In this document: positions 51,736 through 59,098 of the stretch, piece by piece
Position numbering within the stretch: position 1 is the first letter of the stretch
Layout: each line of letters starts with the position of its first letter
NCBI GenBank assembly: GCA_027080775.1
Contig: JALWPV010000043.1
Location: 1 to 61,009 of the forward strand
Length of the DNA stretch: 61,009 nucleotides
From: Acidilobaceae archaeon
GTDB lineage: Archaea > Thermoproteota > Thermoprotei_A > Sulfolobales > Acidilobaceae
Direction of reading: 5' to 3'
Notes under the pieces: model-generated
Database searches by the model: none
The model's input: the letters and a program-made list of their open reading frames with translations, nothing else
Told to the model about the DNA's origin: nothing
Translations under genes and position numbers: made by a program

Positions 51736-51782
51736 CTTCGGAGCCTGTGGCCCCGGGCTGGAAACCCGGCGGGCCCGCCACA
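51736..51782 (+). repeat. tRNA-Arg(TCG) 3'-half-like element, copy A
   Basis: 47 bases identical to copy B at 52689. From 51731 it folds like a tRNA 3' half: anticodon stem CAGGC, loop CTTCGGA (anticodon TCG), stem GCCTG, variable loop TGGCC, T-stem CCGGG, T-loop CTGGAAA, T-stem CCCGG, then CGGGCCC, discriminator G and CCA. All segment lengths are canonical. The T-loop departs from T-T-C-R-A-N-Y, and no 5' half (which should begin GGGCCCG) is present upstream, so this is not a working tRNA. It lies between the SerK gene and the first vapBC cassette, and has no TATA box next to it. Confidence 0.75.
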
Positions 51783-51862
51783 TCTTTACGTAGAGTAAAA
51801 GATGATGATTTTATGATGACCAAATAGGTTATTGTATTTAATTTAAATTACTTAATTGATTA

Positions 51863-52324
51863 TTACGATAATCTGCTTATTAATGTATTGTAATCTTTAT
51901 TGCTCAATAAGTAGTAGGCTTCGGCGCCGGATTTTGCAGCGTTATCTCTCATTTTTCTGTCATTACTTATCAATATCGCGTCTACATGCTTAGCTGCCGC
52001 TATATAATAAGCGTCGACTGCTCTACAGCCAGTAAGCAATGCTATTTCTGCCGCCTTATCATGAATGAGTTTCTCATCTATCACATTGATGTGTCCGAGT
52101 ACTATATTTAAAATGTCTAGAACGTTCTTAGGGTCAATTCTCCTCACAAGTACTGCACGGAGCTCCACCTCGAACAGGAAGGGCTCGTAAACCGGTAGGC
52201 CAAGGTCGGATAGCCTGTCGAGAACCCCTCTTGCCCTCCTATGCCTCTCCGGATTCCCCGGGAAGAATAGGTAGTAGTCGGCAAAGACACTAGTGTCTAC
52301 CACGACGGCATGAATGGGTCTCAA
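51863..52324 (-). CDS. vapC: VapC toxin of TA cassette 1
   Basis: A 153-residue PIN-domain protein. HAVVVDTSVFADYYLFF gives the first Asp, LFEVELRAVLVRR the Glu, CRAVDAYYIAAAKHVD and AILISNDRKMRDN the third and fourth Asp. It is probably an RNase toxin. It has the usual position downstream of vapB, with an eight-base gap. The gene is AT-richer than the flanking chromosome, as are all three cassettes, suggesting they were acquired. Confidence 0.88.
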   Translation of the reverse strand: MRPIHAVVVDTSVFADYYLFFPGNPERHRRARGVLDRLSDLGLPVYEPFLFEVELRAVLVRRIDPKNVLDILNIVLGHINVIDEKLIHDKAAEIALLTGCRAVDAYYIAAAKHVDAILISNDRKMRDNAAKSGAEAYYLLSNKDYNTLISRLS

Positions 52325-52332
52325 TTCATTGG

Positions 52333-52527
52333 CTACCTCCTCTCCTCTGCAAACTCCTCAACCACGTCTCGGTCAACCTTGAACCTGTACTTGCCAGCCT
52401 CCTCCCGAAACCCCCTAAAAGTCCTCTTTACCACAACTATCTCGAACTCCTCTCCCTCGCTAAACTCAACGTAATCAATAGGCCTAAATGCCCCCCTCTC
52501 ATATCTTACCCTAATTATCTTAGACAA
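52333..52527 (-). CDS. vapB: VapB antitoxin of TA cassette 1 (DUF104/AF2212-like)
   Basis: 64 residues. SKIIRVRYERGAFRPIDYVE then FSEGEEFEIVVV is the short beta barrel of DUF104/AF2212 antitoxins (consensus I-x-V-x-Y-E-x-G-x-x-x-P), followed by a helical acidic tail that binds the toxin. It starts at TTG 52527. The other two cassettes have antitoxins of the same family, so the three are paralogues. Confidence 0.88.
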   Translation of the reverse strand: MSKIIRVRYERGAFRPIDYVEFSEGEEFEIVVVKRTFRGFREEAGKYRFKVDRDVVEEFAEERR

Positions 52528-52653
52528 CCCCTTGCACCCATATCATGTATAGCTTCACGAGCCAATTAGCCTTTTCCTGCAGAGATGTTTCCAGATTATC
52601 CTCCCTGATATTCTGTATGGATAATCGTTTGTGGAGAGCGTTCCCAAATTATG

Positions 52654-52680
52654 GTTTCCGCTGGAAACTTGGTTTATAAG
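52654..52680. promoter_or_regulatory. Palindromic operator and TATA-like box, cassette 1
   Basis: GTTTCC-GCT-GGAAAC (52654-52668) is a perfect inverted repeat; TTTATAAG at 52673-52680 follows. The same pair recurs at the two other cassettes. The TATA core is symmetrical enough to serve the vapBC strand, giving a leader of about 120 bases, or the plus strand, where transcription would begin inside the tRNA-like element about 25 bases away. VapB proteins commonly bind such palindromes to autoregulate. The direction is unresolved. Confidence 0.6.
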
Positions 52681-52688
52681 TCTCGGGT

Positions 52689-52735
52689 CTTCGGAGCCTG
52701 TGGCCCCGGGCTGGAAACCCGGCGGGCCCGCCACA
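52689..52735 (+). repeat. tRNA-Arg(TCG) 3'-half-like element, copy B
   Basis: All 47 bases are identical to copy A. Here the 5' side of the anticodon stem is CGGGT (52684-52688), which still pairs with GCCTG through G-U pairs. The shared sequence continues leftward into AAGTCTCGGGT, common to copies B and C but not A. It lies between cassette 1 and cassette 2. Confidence 0.75.
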
Positions 52736-52860
52736 AAACATAACAAGCCGTCGCTAACCCCGGGTGAGGGATTAGTTAAACCTGGAAAATCCCAGACCAT
52801 GGCTGAGGACTCTTCAGCCTTGATAATCACGTGATATAATCCCTACTCGCCCCTGGAATT

Positions 52861-53331
52861 TTAAGGCATAACTTTTAGCCATGGTATTCGTTTAAAGTCT
52901 TCGTCAAATGTGAGAATGGCGTTTATGCCGTAGTGTTTACACGTTAGAGCTATGATTGCGTCTCTGGGTGCTAGTCTATAATTATCCATTGTGTTAACTA
53001 TTTGACTTGGCTGCGCCCTAATATCTGCTACTACTTTCACATATAGCTCTCTTAGTAGTGAGACAAACTTGCCTAGGCTTTCCTTTGCGAAGGATATGCC
53101 TTTGCTTCTAATGAGTCTCCTTAGGTCATAGGCTCTCTTTATACTATACCTGTTCATCGCCTCTCTTCTTATAATGAAATGGAGAACTTCGTCAACGACA
53201 CCAATACTCGTCATTAAGAGGGGATATTTATCTAGGAGTTCTTCAGCTTCAGAAGCACGAGCGCCCTCGTAGAGTAGCTGGATGAAGACGTTAGAATCTA
53301 CAAAGACATATTCCCTCATAGGGGCTCCCAC
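52861..53331 (-). CDS. vapC: VapC toxin of TA cassette 2
   Basis: A 156-residue PIN-domain protein. YVFVDSNVFIQLLYEG carries the first Asp, VVDEVLHFIIRRE the Glu, LAPRDAIIALTCKHYG the third and AILTFDEDFKRIPWLKV the fourth acidic site. The closing DEDFKR-PWLKV is shared with the toxin of cassette 3, so these two are closer to each other than to cassette 1. It overlaps its antitoxin gene by 16 bases. Confidence 0.9.
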   Translation of the reverse strand: MGAPMREYVFVDSNVFIQLLYEGARASEAEELLDKYPLLMTSIGVVDEVLHFIIRREAMNRYSIKRAYDLRRLIRSKGISFAKESLGKFVSLLRELYVKVVADIRAQPSQIVNTMDNYRLAPRDAIIALTCKHYGINAILTFDEDFKRIPWLKVMP

Positions 53332-53528
53332 TCTGCTTCAGCTAGTAGCTCCTCTATCTCCTCCTCAGAGGCTTTACCTAGTATGCCACGGTACCTTTGC
53401 AAAATCTTCTTCCTCTCTTCACCGACCGGGACAAGCACTGCTATTCTCTCCTCGCCCTCTCGAAGGTCGAGAGGCTCCAATGGCTTAAGCACACCCTTCT
53501 CGTACCTTACACGTATAACTTTGGACAA
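53316..53528 (-). CDS. vapB: VapB antitoxin of TA cassette 2 (DUF104/AF2212-like)
   Basis: 70 residues. SKVIRVRYEKGVLKPLEPLD and LREGEERIAVLV form the DUF104 barrel; the tail YRGILGKASEEEIEELLAEAE is helical and acidic. The first 25 residues are nearly the same as in the antitoxin of cassette 3, evidence of duplication. It starts at TTG 53528. Confidence 0.9.
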   Translation of the reverse strand: MSKVIRVRYEKGVLKPLEPLDLREGEERIAVLVPVGEERKKILQRYRGILGKASEEEIEELLAEAEWEPL

Positions 53529-53656
53529 TCCTAGCTCCCGCCTGGATACTACGTATGTCAGGGCAATTAGCCCTTTTTCTCAAGCTGAGTGTTTCCAGAT
53601 TATCAGCAATGATATCCAAAGGGATAACCCTTTATGAAGTGTGTTTCCATTTCATG

Positions 53657-53683
53657 GTTTCCATTGGAAACTTTGTTAATAAG
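53657..53683. promoter_or_regulatory. Palindromic operator and TATA-like box, cassette 2
   Basis: GTTTCC-ATT-GGAAAC is a perfect inverted repeat with the same arms as at cassette 1 but a different three-base centre, so the arms are under selection. GTTAATAAG follows at 53675-53683 in the place of the TATA-like box. It is the likely binding site of the VapB paralogue. Confidence 0.6.
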
Positions 53684-53691
53684 TCTCGGGT

Positions 53692-53737
53692 CTTCGGAGC
53701 CTGTGGCCCCGGGCTGGAAATCCCGGCGGGCCCGCCA
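53692..53737 (+). repeat. tRNA-Arg(TCG) 3'-half-like element, copy C
   Basis: As copies A and B up to the T-loop, then GGAAATCCCGG with one extra T, which makes the last 20 bases AAATCCCGGCGGGCCCGCCA identical in form to a genuine archaeal tRNA 3' end. After CCA it continues AATT instead of CA, so the shared element ends exactly at the CCA, which is the expected edge of a tRNA-derived attachment site. Confidence 0.75.
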
Positions 53738-53863
53738 ATTAAATACCCCCTATATAAGTCTTCCTCTTTCTCTAGAGTGGGAGTGTGGCTCCTGTTTTCA
53801 ACCAAGAATGTGGTGGCTCTGGCCACGTAGATGATAATCCTGCATGATAATCTCTCTGAGAGT

Positions 53864-54295
53864 TTATGGAACTACTTTGAGCCATGGTACTCGTCTGAAG
53901 TCCTCATCGAAAGTAGCAATTGTGCTTATGCCGTGTTTGAGCGCAGCTACCGCTATTAACGCATCGTTAGGTAGCAGTCCATAGCTTTCTACTAGGCTTA
54001 AGAGCTCCTCGACGCTGGTCTCCGGTGTTATCAGGTTGAAGAGCAAGAGCAGAGGCCTTACATCTTCCTCTAGAAGGTTCTTAACCTTCTCATCCTGCTT
54101 AGCAATTAGCTCTTTGAGCTTATAGCGGGAGACATCTAATGCAAGTCTCAGATAAACGTAGATAACCTCACCGGCTATTGTCCCTGTTATATACCCACTC
54201 CACTCGCCGTTAATCACCTTCTCTACTAGGGCCCTTGCCTTCTCGTCTCCAGCTAGATACTTTATTAGTACATTGGAGTCATAGAGGACCTTCAA
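53864..54295 (-). CDS. vapC: VapC toxin of TA cassette 3
   Basis: A 143-residue PIN-domain protein. MKVLYDSNVLIKYLAGDE carries the first Asp, TIAGEVIYVYLRL the Glu, GLLPNDALIAVAALKHG the third and STIATFDEDFRRVPWLKVV the fourth acidic site. All are intact. It overlaps its antitoxin gene by 17 bases. The C-terminal DEDF-R-PWLKV is shared with the toxin of cassette 2. Confidence 0.9.
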   Translation of the reverse strand: MKVLYDSNVLIKYLAGDEKARALVEKVINGEWSGYITGTIAGEVIYVYLRLALDVSRYKLKELIAKQDEKVKNLLEEDVRPLLLLFNLITPETSVEELLSLVESYGLLPNDALIAVAALKHGISTIATFDEDFRRVPWLKVVP

Positions 54296-54485
54296 TCTCT
54301 ACCTCCTCTAGAACCCTCTCAACATCCTCAGGCCTGACTCGGGGGTTCCTTTTCTTGAGAACCCCGAAGAGTTCTCTTACCGGCTTCTTAATAGATACCA
54401 GCAGAACCTCCCCCTCCTCTAAGTCCAAAGGCTCGAGGGGTTTGAGGACTCCATTCTCGTACTTCACACGTATAACCTTAGACAT
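54279..54485 (-). CDS. vapB: VapB antitoxin of TA cassette 3 (DUF104/AF2212-like)
   Basis: 68 residues. SKVIRVKYENGVLKPLEPLD then LEEGEVLLVSIKK is the DUF104 barrel, followed by KRNPRVRPEDVERVLEEVEI, an acidic helical tail. It is nearly identical to cassette 2 in the first 20 residues. It has an ATG start at 54485, unlike the TTG starts of the other two. Confidence 0.9.
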   Translation of the reverse strand: MSKVIRVKYENGVLKPLEPLDLEEGEVLLVSIKKPVRELFGVLKKRNPRVRPEDVERVLEEVEIEGPL

Positions 54486-54576
54486 ATTCTAACCCCGAGC
54501 GTATGGTTAGGGGTCGAGGCAATAAGCCTTTCCTGTAGGCGTGATTATCATCCTTGGAACCCGTTTCCAATTCATG

Positions 54577-54603
54577 GTTTGCGCCGGAGACTTTGCTTAA
54601 TAC
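54577..54603. promoter_or_regulatory. Degenerate operator and TATA-like box, cassette 3
   Basis: GTTTGC-GCC-GGAGAC keeps the spacing of the palindromes at cassettes 1 and 2 but each arm has changed (one base in each, T-C to G-C and A-A to A-G type changes), so symmetry is partial. GCTTAATAC follows at 54595-54603. It still sits at the same distance from its vapB gene. Confidence 0.5.
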
Positions 54604-54613
54604 ATCCCGGGGC

Positions 54614-54631
54614 CTTCGGAGCCTACAGCCC
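54614..54631 (+). repeat. tRNA-Arg(TCG)-like element, truncated copy D
   Basis: Only the anticodon arm is retained: CTTCGGA loop, GCCTA on the 3' side, and the first bases of the variable region. The sequence then diverges (CTAGCGATAGC). The 5' side GGGGC can still pair in part. It marks the outer edge of cassette 3. Confidence 0.55.
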
Positions 54632-54833
54632 TAGCGATAGCTCTGAAGTTTGTAATATTTCATTCATCGATCCTGGGATGGTGCCTGCTCTCGGAAAGCG
54701 CTCACCCACGCGGCCTAGCCCCTAGGGTACGGTTCTCCGCTTCAGGGTTCGCCGGGGGCCCTCCCGGGTAGCCTGGGTAGGTACTGCCACCTATGTCCTA
54801 CCCGGAGGGAGGATCCCACTGGGGGCTCTCCTC

Positions 54834-55910
54834 TTGGCTGTGGCCGGGGTTAGGGCTTGGAGGTGGGGGCGCTACCGAGTCCTCGTGGAGGGGGCTGGGG
54901 GCTTGGAGGTGGAGGAGGTCCCCGTCTACCGGAGCAGTGGGGGGCCCTTGATGAAGGTTCTCCTCAGTAGCGCCTGCATGATGGACTGCCGTTACTGCCC
55001 GTTCTCGAGGTACTGCAGGGTCCCCAGGGAGAGGTGGCCCCCGGGCAAGCTCGCCAGGGCCTTCACGGCTGCGTGGCAGATGGGCCTCGTTGGGGGCCTC
55101 TTCCTCTCGAGCGGCCTCTACGGCGACCCCGAGAGGGTGGCGGGGGACATGGTCGAGGAGGCCCGGAGGGTCAGGGAGCTGGGCTTCAGGGGCTACATAG
55201 CCCTCAGGCTCATGCCCGGCACCCCAAAGTGGCTAGTCCGCGAGGCCCTCGGGGTCGCTGATAGGGTCGGGGTGAACCTCGAGGCCCCCAGCCCCAGCGG
55301 GCTAGCGGAGATAGCCCCTAGCAAGGGGAGCTGGAGCCTCGACCTCCTCGGCCCCCTGCTCTACGCAGCCCGGGAGGCCCGCGACCCCAGGAGGGTCTCC
55401 ACACAGCTGGTCCTCGGGGCGGCGGGCGAGACTGATGAGGAGCACGTTACCCTGGCGGCGAGGCTCCTAGGCGAGGGGGTGGGCGTGATCTACTACAGCC
55501 CCTACACCCCCGTGCCGGGCACGCCCCTCGCCAGGAGGAGGCCCCCCACCCCCGCGTGGAGGGCGAGGCTCCTCAGCGAGGCCGTGGCCCTCATGAGGGA
55601 CTACGGCTACGATCCACGCTGGATACTAGACGCCCTAGACGACCGGGGCATGCTCCCGAGGCCCAGGAGCCCCGGGGAGACCCTCAAAGACGTCATCGCC
55701 AGGCTCCACCCCGAGTGGTACCCCGTAGACCCCTCAACCGCTGGCTGGAGCGAGCTAGTCAGGGTGCCCGGGATAGGCCCCAAAGCCGCCTCCAGGATCC
55801 TCAGGGCCCGCGAGGCGGCCCGGGGGGCAAGGCTCGACGCCGCGGTGAAAGCCATACTAGGCCCGGCGAGGTATAGGAGGGCCAGGCGCTACCTCCACAC
55901 CACCCACTAG
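54834..55910 (+). CDS. Radical SAM protein with C-terminal helix-hairpin-helix (COG4277-like)
   Basis: 358 residues. The Fe-S motif is SSACMMDCRYCPFSRYC (C-x3-C-x2-C at residues 48, 52, 55). VNLEAPSP, STQLVLGAAGETDEEH and YYSPYTPVPGTPLA are typical of radical SAM barrels. The last 60 residues contain LVRVPGIGPKAASRILRARE, a helix-hairpin-helix that binds DNA. This combination is that of COG4277, annotated as putative DNA modification or repair proteins. It starts at TTG 54834. It is just outside the TA cassette array. The reaction is unknown. Confidence 0.85.
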   Translation: MAVAGVRAWRWGRYRVLVEGAGGLEVEEVPVYRSSGGPLMKVLLSSACMMDCRYCPFSRYCRVPRERWPPGKLARAFTAAWQMGLVGGLFLSSGLYGDPERVAGDMVEEARRVRELGFRGYIALRLMPGTPKWLVREALGVADRVGVNLEAPSPSGLAEIAPSKGSWSLDLLGPLLYAAREARDPRRVSTQLVLGAAGETDEEHVTLAARLLGEGVGVIYYSPYTPVPGTPLARRRPPTPAWRARLLSEAVALMRDYGYDPRWILDALDDRGMLPRPRSPGETLKDVIARLHPEWYPVDPSTAGWSELVRVPGIGPKAASRILRAREAARGARLDAAVKAILGPARYRRARRYLHTTH

Positions 55911-55928
55911 CCCCCCAGGGGGCCGCTG

Positions 55929-56744
55929 TCAGGGGTCCTCCTTGAGGAAGCCCCTGACGAGCCCGGCCAGCTCGTCCTGCTTCTGGAGCACGAGGCCGTG
56001 GCCAGCGTCACTATAAACCACCAGCCTGGCGTTGGGGATCCTCTCGGCCAGCACCTTCGAGTTCTCCACGGGCAATACGATATCGCGGCCCCCACCCACG
56101 ACTAGCGTTGGAGCCCTGATCAGGTGGAGCCCGCTGCAGGACTCGAACTTCATGACTGCCTCTAGCTGCCTCCTATAGGCGTGGCCTGGCATGGGGTTCT
56201 CGAGGACCCTCCTGGCTATGGCCTCTACCTCGCCCCTGTGGGCCTCGAGCCACTCCCTGGGGAAGAGGGTCTCAATGGTCTTCTCAGCGATGACCTCCGG
56301 GGGCGTCGTGGACCTGTCTAGGAGGAGCTGCTCGAGCGCCTCGGGCCTCGGGGGCACGCTGCAGGGGCCGCCGGGCCCAGTCGTGACTAGGACTAGCTTC
56401 CTAACCCTCTCCGGGTGGCTTATCGCCATCTCCTGCGCTATCATGCCCCCCATCGAGACGCCGAGCACGCTCGCCCTCTCCAGGCCTAAGTGGTCCATGA
56501 GGCCTATAGTGTCGAGCGCCATGCCCTCAATACTATACTCGACGTCGGGCTTATCGCTCCTACCGGCCCCCCGGTTATCGAACACCACAACCATGAAGTC
56601 CCTCTGAAGGGCCTCTAGGAAGCGGGGAGGCCACCAGCCGGAGTCAGCTCCGAGCCCCATGATGAGCACGAGAGGCTCGCCGGAGCCCATGACCTCATAG
56701 TAGAGCCTGACCCCGTTAACAAGAGCGTAGGGCGAGGCCCCCAC
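55929..56744 (-). CDS. Alpha/beta-hydrolase
   Basis: 271 residues. LVLIMGLGADSGWWPP is the oxyanion-hole region, VLGVSMGGMIAQEMA the nucleophile elbow with Ser, VGGGRDIVLPVENS the acidic residue and YSDAGHGLVLQK the His. This is the full catalytic triad of the AB hydrolase fold, of the 3-oxoadipate enol-lactonase/BioH-like group. Probably an esterase or lactonase; the substrate is not determined. It stands alone, convergent with the radical SAM gene. Confidence 0.9.
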   Translation of the reverse strand: MGASPYALVNGVRLYYEVMGSGEPLVLIMGLGADSGWWPPRFLEALQRDFMVVVFDNRGAGRSDKPDVEYSIEGMALDTIGLMDHLGLERASVLGVSMGGMIAQEMAISHPERVRKLVLVTTGPGGPCSVPPRPEALEQLLLDRSTTPPEVIAEKTIETLFPREWLEAHRGEVEAIARRVLENPMPGHAYRRQLEAVMKFESCSGLHLIRAPTLVVGGGRDIVLPVENSKVLAERIPNARLVVYSDAGHGLVLQKQDELAGLVRGFLKEDP

Positions 56745-56874
56745 CCTCTAAGGAGTGGTCCTTATAGGCGCTAATAATATATTACGGAGCTCGATGTAAA
56801 GCGCCGAGGACCCGCGGCGCGAACCCCCTAGGGCGATACCCTAACATAGGGATCCGGCTAGGGAGGAGGGGGCG

Positions 56875-57303
56875 CTAGCACTTCTCGGGCTTCCTAACAA
56901 CTATGACTGGGATCGTCGATTTCGCTACTAGCTTCAATGTGACGCTCCCGATTAGCACGTCTACGAGGTAGGAGTGACCCTTGTGGGGTATGAGGACGGC
57001 GTCGTAGTCGCCACTGTTCGCAAGCTCTAGTAGCACGCTAGCCGGGTCGCCCTCCGCTATTATATAGTCGATCTCGTCGGCCTCGACGCTCAGGCTCGCT
57101 AGGAACTCCCTCATCTTCTCGTCGGCCCTGCGCTTGGCCTCCTCGAGGGCGCCGGGCTCCAGGAAGTCCTCCAGCTCCTTCATCCCGAGTGGTAGGACAT
57201 AGGCGAAGACCGCCCTCTCGACCCTCGGCAGCAGCCTGAAGCCCCTCTCCACCGCGCATCTCGAGCCGGGGGAGAAGTCCACCGGCACTAGGAGCCTCAC
57301 CAA
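56875..57303 (-). CDS. Universal stress protein (UspA family)
   Basis: 142 residues. VRLLVPVDFSPGSRCAVERG begins the Rossmann-like core. The nucleotide-binding end reads IPHKGHSYLVDVLIGSVTLK, matching G-x9-G-S of ATP-binding Usps, then LVAKSTIPVIVVRKPEKC. It follows the ACR3/BASS-type transporter gene by 17 bases on the same strand, so the two are probably cotranscribed, which suggests stress or regulation linked to transport. Confidence 0.92.
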   Translation of the reverse strand: MVRLLVPVDFSPGSRCAVERGFRLLPRVERAVFAYVLPLGMKELEDFLEPGALEEAKRRADEKMREFLASLSVEADEIDYIIAEGDPASVLLELANSGDYDAVLIPHKGHSYLVDVLIGSVTLKLVAKSTIPVIVVRKPEKC

Positions 57304-57320
57304 GCCCCTGCCACCCCCCG

Positions 57321-58406
57321 TTACTCGCCGCCTACAGCTCCTGGCGTGGCGACCTTCCTCGCGACTACTCTCTTCTCGACGATCATGAGCCTCTCCGGGC
57401 TCTCGCCGTAGAGCCTCATTATCCTAGGCCTCAGCTTGATGTATGTCAGCAGGAAGACCACCTGGAACACTGGGAGGGTCGCCGGGGCTATCGCCACAAG
57501 GGGCGAGAAGGCCGTCGCGGCGATTGCTATGGCGGTCCCCTCGTTCTTGCCTATGCTCGGGAACAGGGTGGCCATGGCGTCCCTATAGTTGAAGCCCACC
57601 GCCTTGAGGAAGAACGTCATGAACGCCAATGAGACCGTGCCGAAGACCATGGCGGAGTAGAAGACCCCTAGCACCGAGTTCAGGTGGGTTATGATCATCT
57701 TGGAGCTGCCGAAGAATATCTCGAATATTATCATGAACATGCCCAGCATTGTGGTGGTGGGGAACGCTGGGCTTATCCTCCTGAACCTCTCCACGCCCAG
57801 GCGCCTCACAAGGGCCTCGTGGGTAGCGACCCCCACTACGAGCGGCGCTATTATGACCAGGAGTATCGTCTTGACGAGCACCATTGTAGGCACGCTGACG
57901 TGGTAGGCGGAGCCGTAGAACTTAAGGTACAAGGGTATGAGGGGCACGGCCACGAGGAACGAGACGACCACCAGCGCAGTGGCCAGCTCTATGTTGCCGA
58001 GCATGAGGCCAACGTAGCCGACGCTCATCGAGGAGCATGGCACAAGCCACGCTATGAAGAGTCCCAGCCTCAGTAGGGGGTTGTCGAGGAACATGTGGCC
58101 GAGCAGTATGGCCCAGAGGGGCCCCCAGCCGAAGTTCATCAGGAGGGTTATGGCTAGCGCCTTCCAGTTCCTGAACGCCTTACCCAGGTAGGCGACGTCA
58201 AGCATAACCATCATCGGGAATATCATAAGCATTATAGCGGCCATCTCCAATTCCTTGATGAGGGGCTTGTGGAGCGCCACCCACCCAGCCTCGTAGTAGC
58301 CGCTAACTAGGCCCGCCGCTATGGCTATGCCAGCGTAGACTGCTAGGAACTCGTCCAGGTGATCCCTCAGCCTCTCCAGCCTACTCCTCTCCCGGGCTAC
58401 CGCCAC
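57321..58406 (-). CDS. ACR3/BASS-family membrane transporter
   Basis: 361 residues, about ten membrane helices. AWLVPCSSMSVGYVGLMLG resembles the P-C-x-x-M segment conserved in arsenite exporter ACR3 (the Cys is essential there), and GKNEGTAIAIAATAFSPLVA is the conserved crossing-helix Glu region of the bile acid:sodium symporter fold. It may extrude arsenite or move organic anions. No arsR or arsenate reductase is nearby, so the substrate is open. The usp gene follows directly. Confidence 0.8.
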   Translation of the reverse strand: MAVARERSRLERLRDHLDEFLAVYAGIAIAAGLVSGYYEAGWVALHKPLIKELEMAAIMLMIFPMMVMLDVAYLGKAFRNWKALAITLLMNFGWGPLWAILLGHMFLDNPLLRLGLFIAWLVPCSSMSVGYVGLMLGNIELATALVVVSFLVAVPLIPLYLKFYGSAYHVSVPTMVLVKTILLVIIAPLVVGVATHEALVRRLGVERFRRISPAFPTTTMLGMFMIIFEIFFGSSKMIITHLNSVLGVFYSAMVFGTVSLAFMTFFLKAVGFNYRDAMATLFPSIGKNEGTAIAIAATAFSPLVAIAPATLPVFQVVFLLTYIKLRPRIMRLYGESPERLMIVEKRVVARKVATPGAVGGE

Positions 58407-58662
58407 CTCCAGCTCCCCGAGGGGGGAGGGCTTGGAGTAGTGGAGGATTTTTAAATCTATATATTATCAATTCTACTTATTTAAAAAATGAATGATTGCT
58501 TGAATACAATATTTAACTTCGTCAGTTTTTAAGTATATAAGTTTAAAAATATATTGACCAAACGTTCATATTGACTAGTCAGTAAAAAGAATACCATAAT
58601 AAATAATAGAAATAAATAATTACCCAAAGAGGTCTGGACGCGCCGGGACCAGCCCCTAAACC
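58407..58662. other. AT-rich intergenic region
   Basis: 256 bases, of which about 58445-58625 are strongly AT-rich (TTTAAATCTATATATTA, AATAAATAATAGAAATAAAT) in a GC-rich surrounding. The left side probably provides the promoter of the transporter/usp operon (TTTTTAAATC, about 58448). No gene or structured RNA is apparent. Confidence 0.6.
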
Positions 58663-59098
58663 CTACCAGATGACGTCGACCTTCAACCTCCTCGCTACAT
58701 AGGAGAGGTCGGTATCGCCCGTCACAATGGGTGCCCCAAGCCTCCTGGCCAGAGCTATCGTTGTAGCATCCGCCGCCGAGAGCCTTCTACGCTTAAGACT
58801 AGGATCTCCCGAAGAGGCGAGAAGCCTATCACTCAGAACCTTCACCTCGGATGCCTCTAACGCTACGTTAGCTTCAAGTGGCTCAACTATGAAGTATGTC
58901 TCGACGAACTCTAGCTGTTCTTCTTCGCTTGCGAAGGGTAATCGGCCCCTCCTCCAGTGGCATGCCAGCTCATAGACTATCTAGTTTTACTGAGTCTGAC
59001 GGCCTCAAGTACATCAAGCGCCTTCTCGGAAGCCCGGCCCATGAGGTCTGCCATGATTGCGTAGGTATCAACCACTACTGCCCTAGCCTCCTCAGCCA
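58663..59098 (-). pseudogene. Broken PIN-domain toxin (vapC remnant)
   Basis: The minus strand starts with ATG at about 59098: MAEEARAVVVDTYAIMADLM carries the first Asp, but the frame stops near 58980 after RLSKTR. A second frame continues VYELACHWRRGRLPFASE (Glu) and ends with LSAADATTIALARRLG, APIVTGDTDLSYVARRL (third and fourth acidic sites) at 58663. A short deletion of some 20 bases with frameshift, or a decay series, explains it. The protein is inactive. The upstream antitoxin is also broken. Confidence 0.8.

Larger units (their letters stand above)
52528..52860. other. Inter-cassette region 1-2 with operator, TATA box and tRNA-like copy B
   Basis: 333 bases without a gene. From left to right: the vapB1 leader, an AT-richer block, the palindrome at 52654-52668, a TATA-like TTTATAAG at 52673-52680, the tRNA-like element at 52689-52735, and a tail up to the end of vapC2. 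About 150 bases of this (52570-52735) align well with the matching region right of cassette 2. Confidence 0.75.
53529..53863. other. Inter-cassette region 2-3 with operator, TATA box and tRNA-like copy C
   Basis: 335 bases without a gene, arranged as in the previous spacer: leader, AT-rich block, palindrome (53657-53671), TATA-like box (53675-53683), tRNA-like element (53692-53737) and a tail. The stretch GTTTCCAGATTATC in the leader is shared with the spacer of cassette 1 (about 52587 and 53590). Confidence 0.75.
54486..54833. other. Right edge of the TA array with degenerate operator and tRNA-like copy D
   Basis: 348 bases without a gene. The left 140 bases repeat the layout of the other cassettes in a decayed form: the inverted repeat GTTTGC-GCC-GGAGAC (54577-54591), the TATA-like CTTAATAC (54596-54603) and the truncated tRNA-like element at 54614-54631. 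The right 200 bases are GC-rich chromosomal sequence leading to the radical SAM gene, with nothing recognisable. Confidence 0.65.

Noticed and set aside
51797-51823. C/D-box small RNA suggested by repeated ATGATGA
   Set aside because: No D box (CTGA) at the right distance and the region is simply AT-rich.
51736-53737. Working tRNA-Arg genes or split-tRNA 3' halves
   Set aside because: No 5' half beginning GGGCCCG is near any copy, the T-loop (CTGGAAA) lacks the conserved T-T-C, and the TATA-like boxes would start transcription inside the element. A tRNA-derived attachment repeat explains it better.
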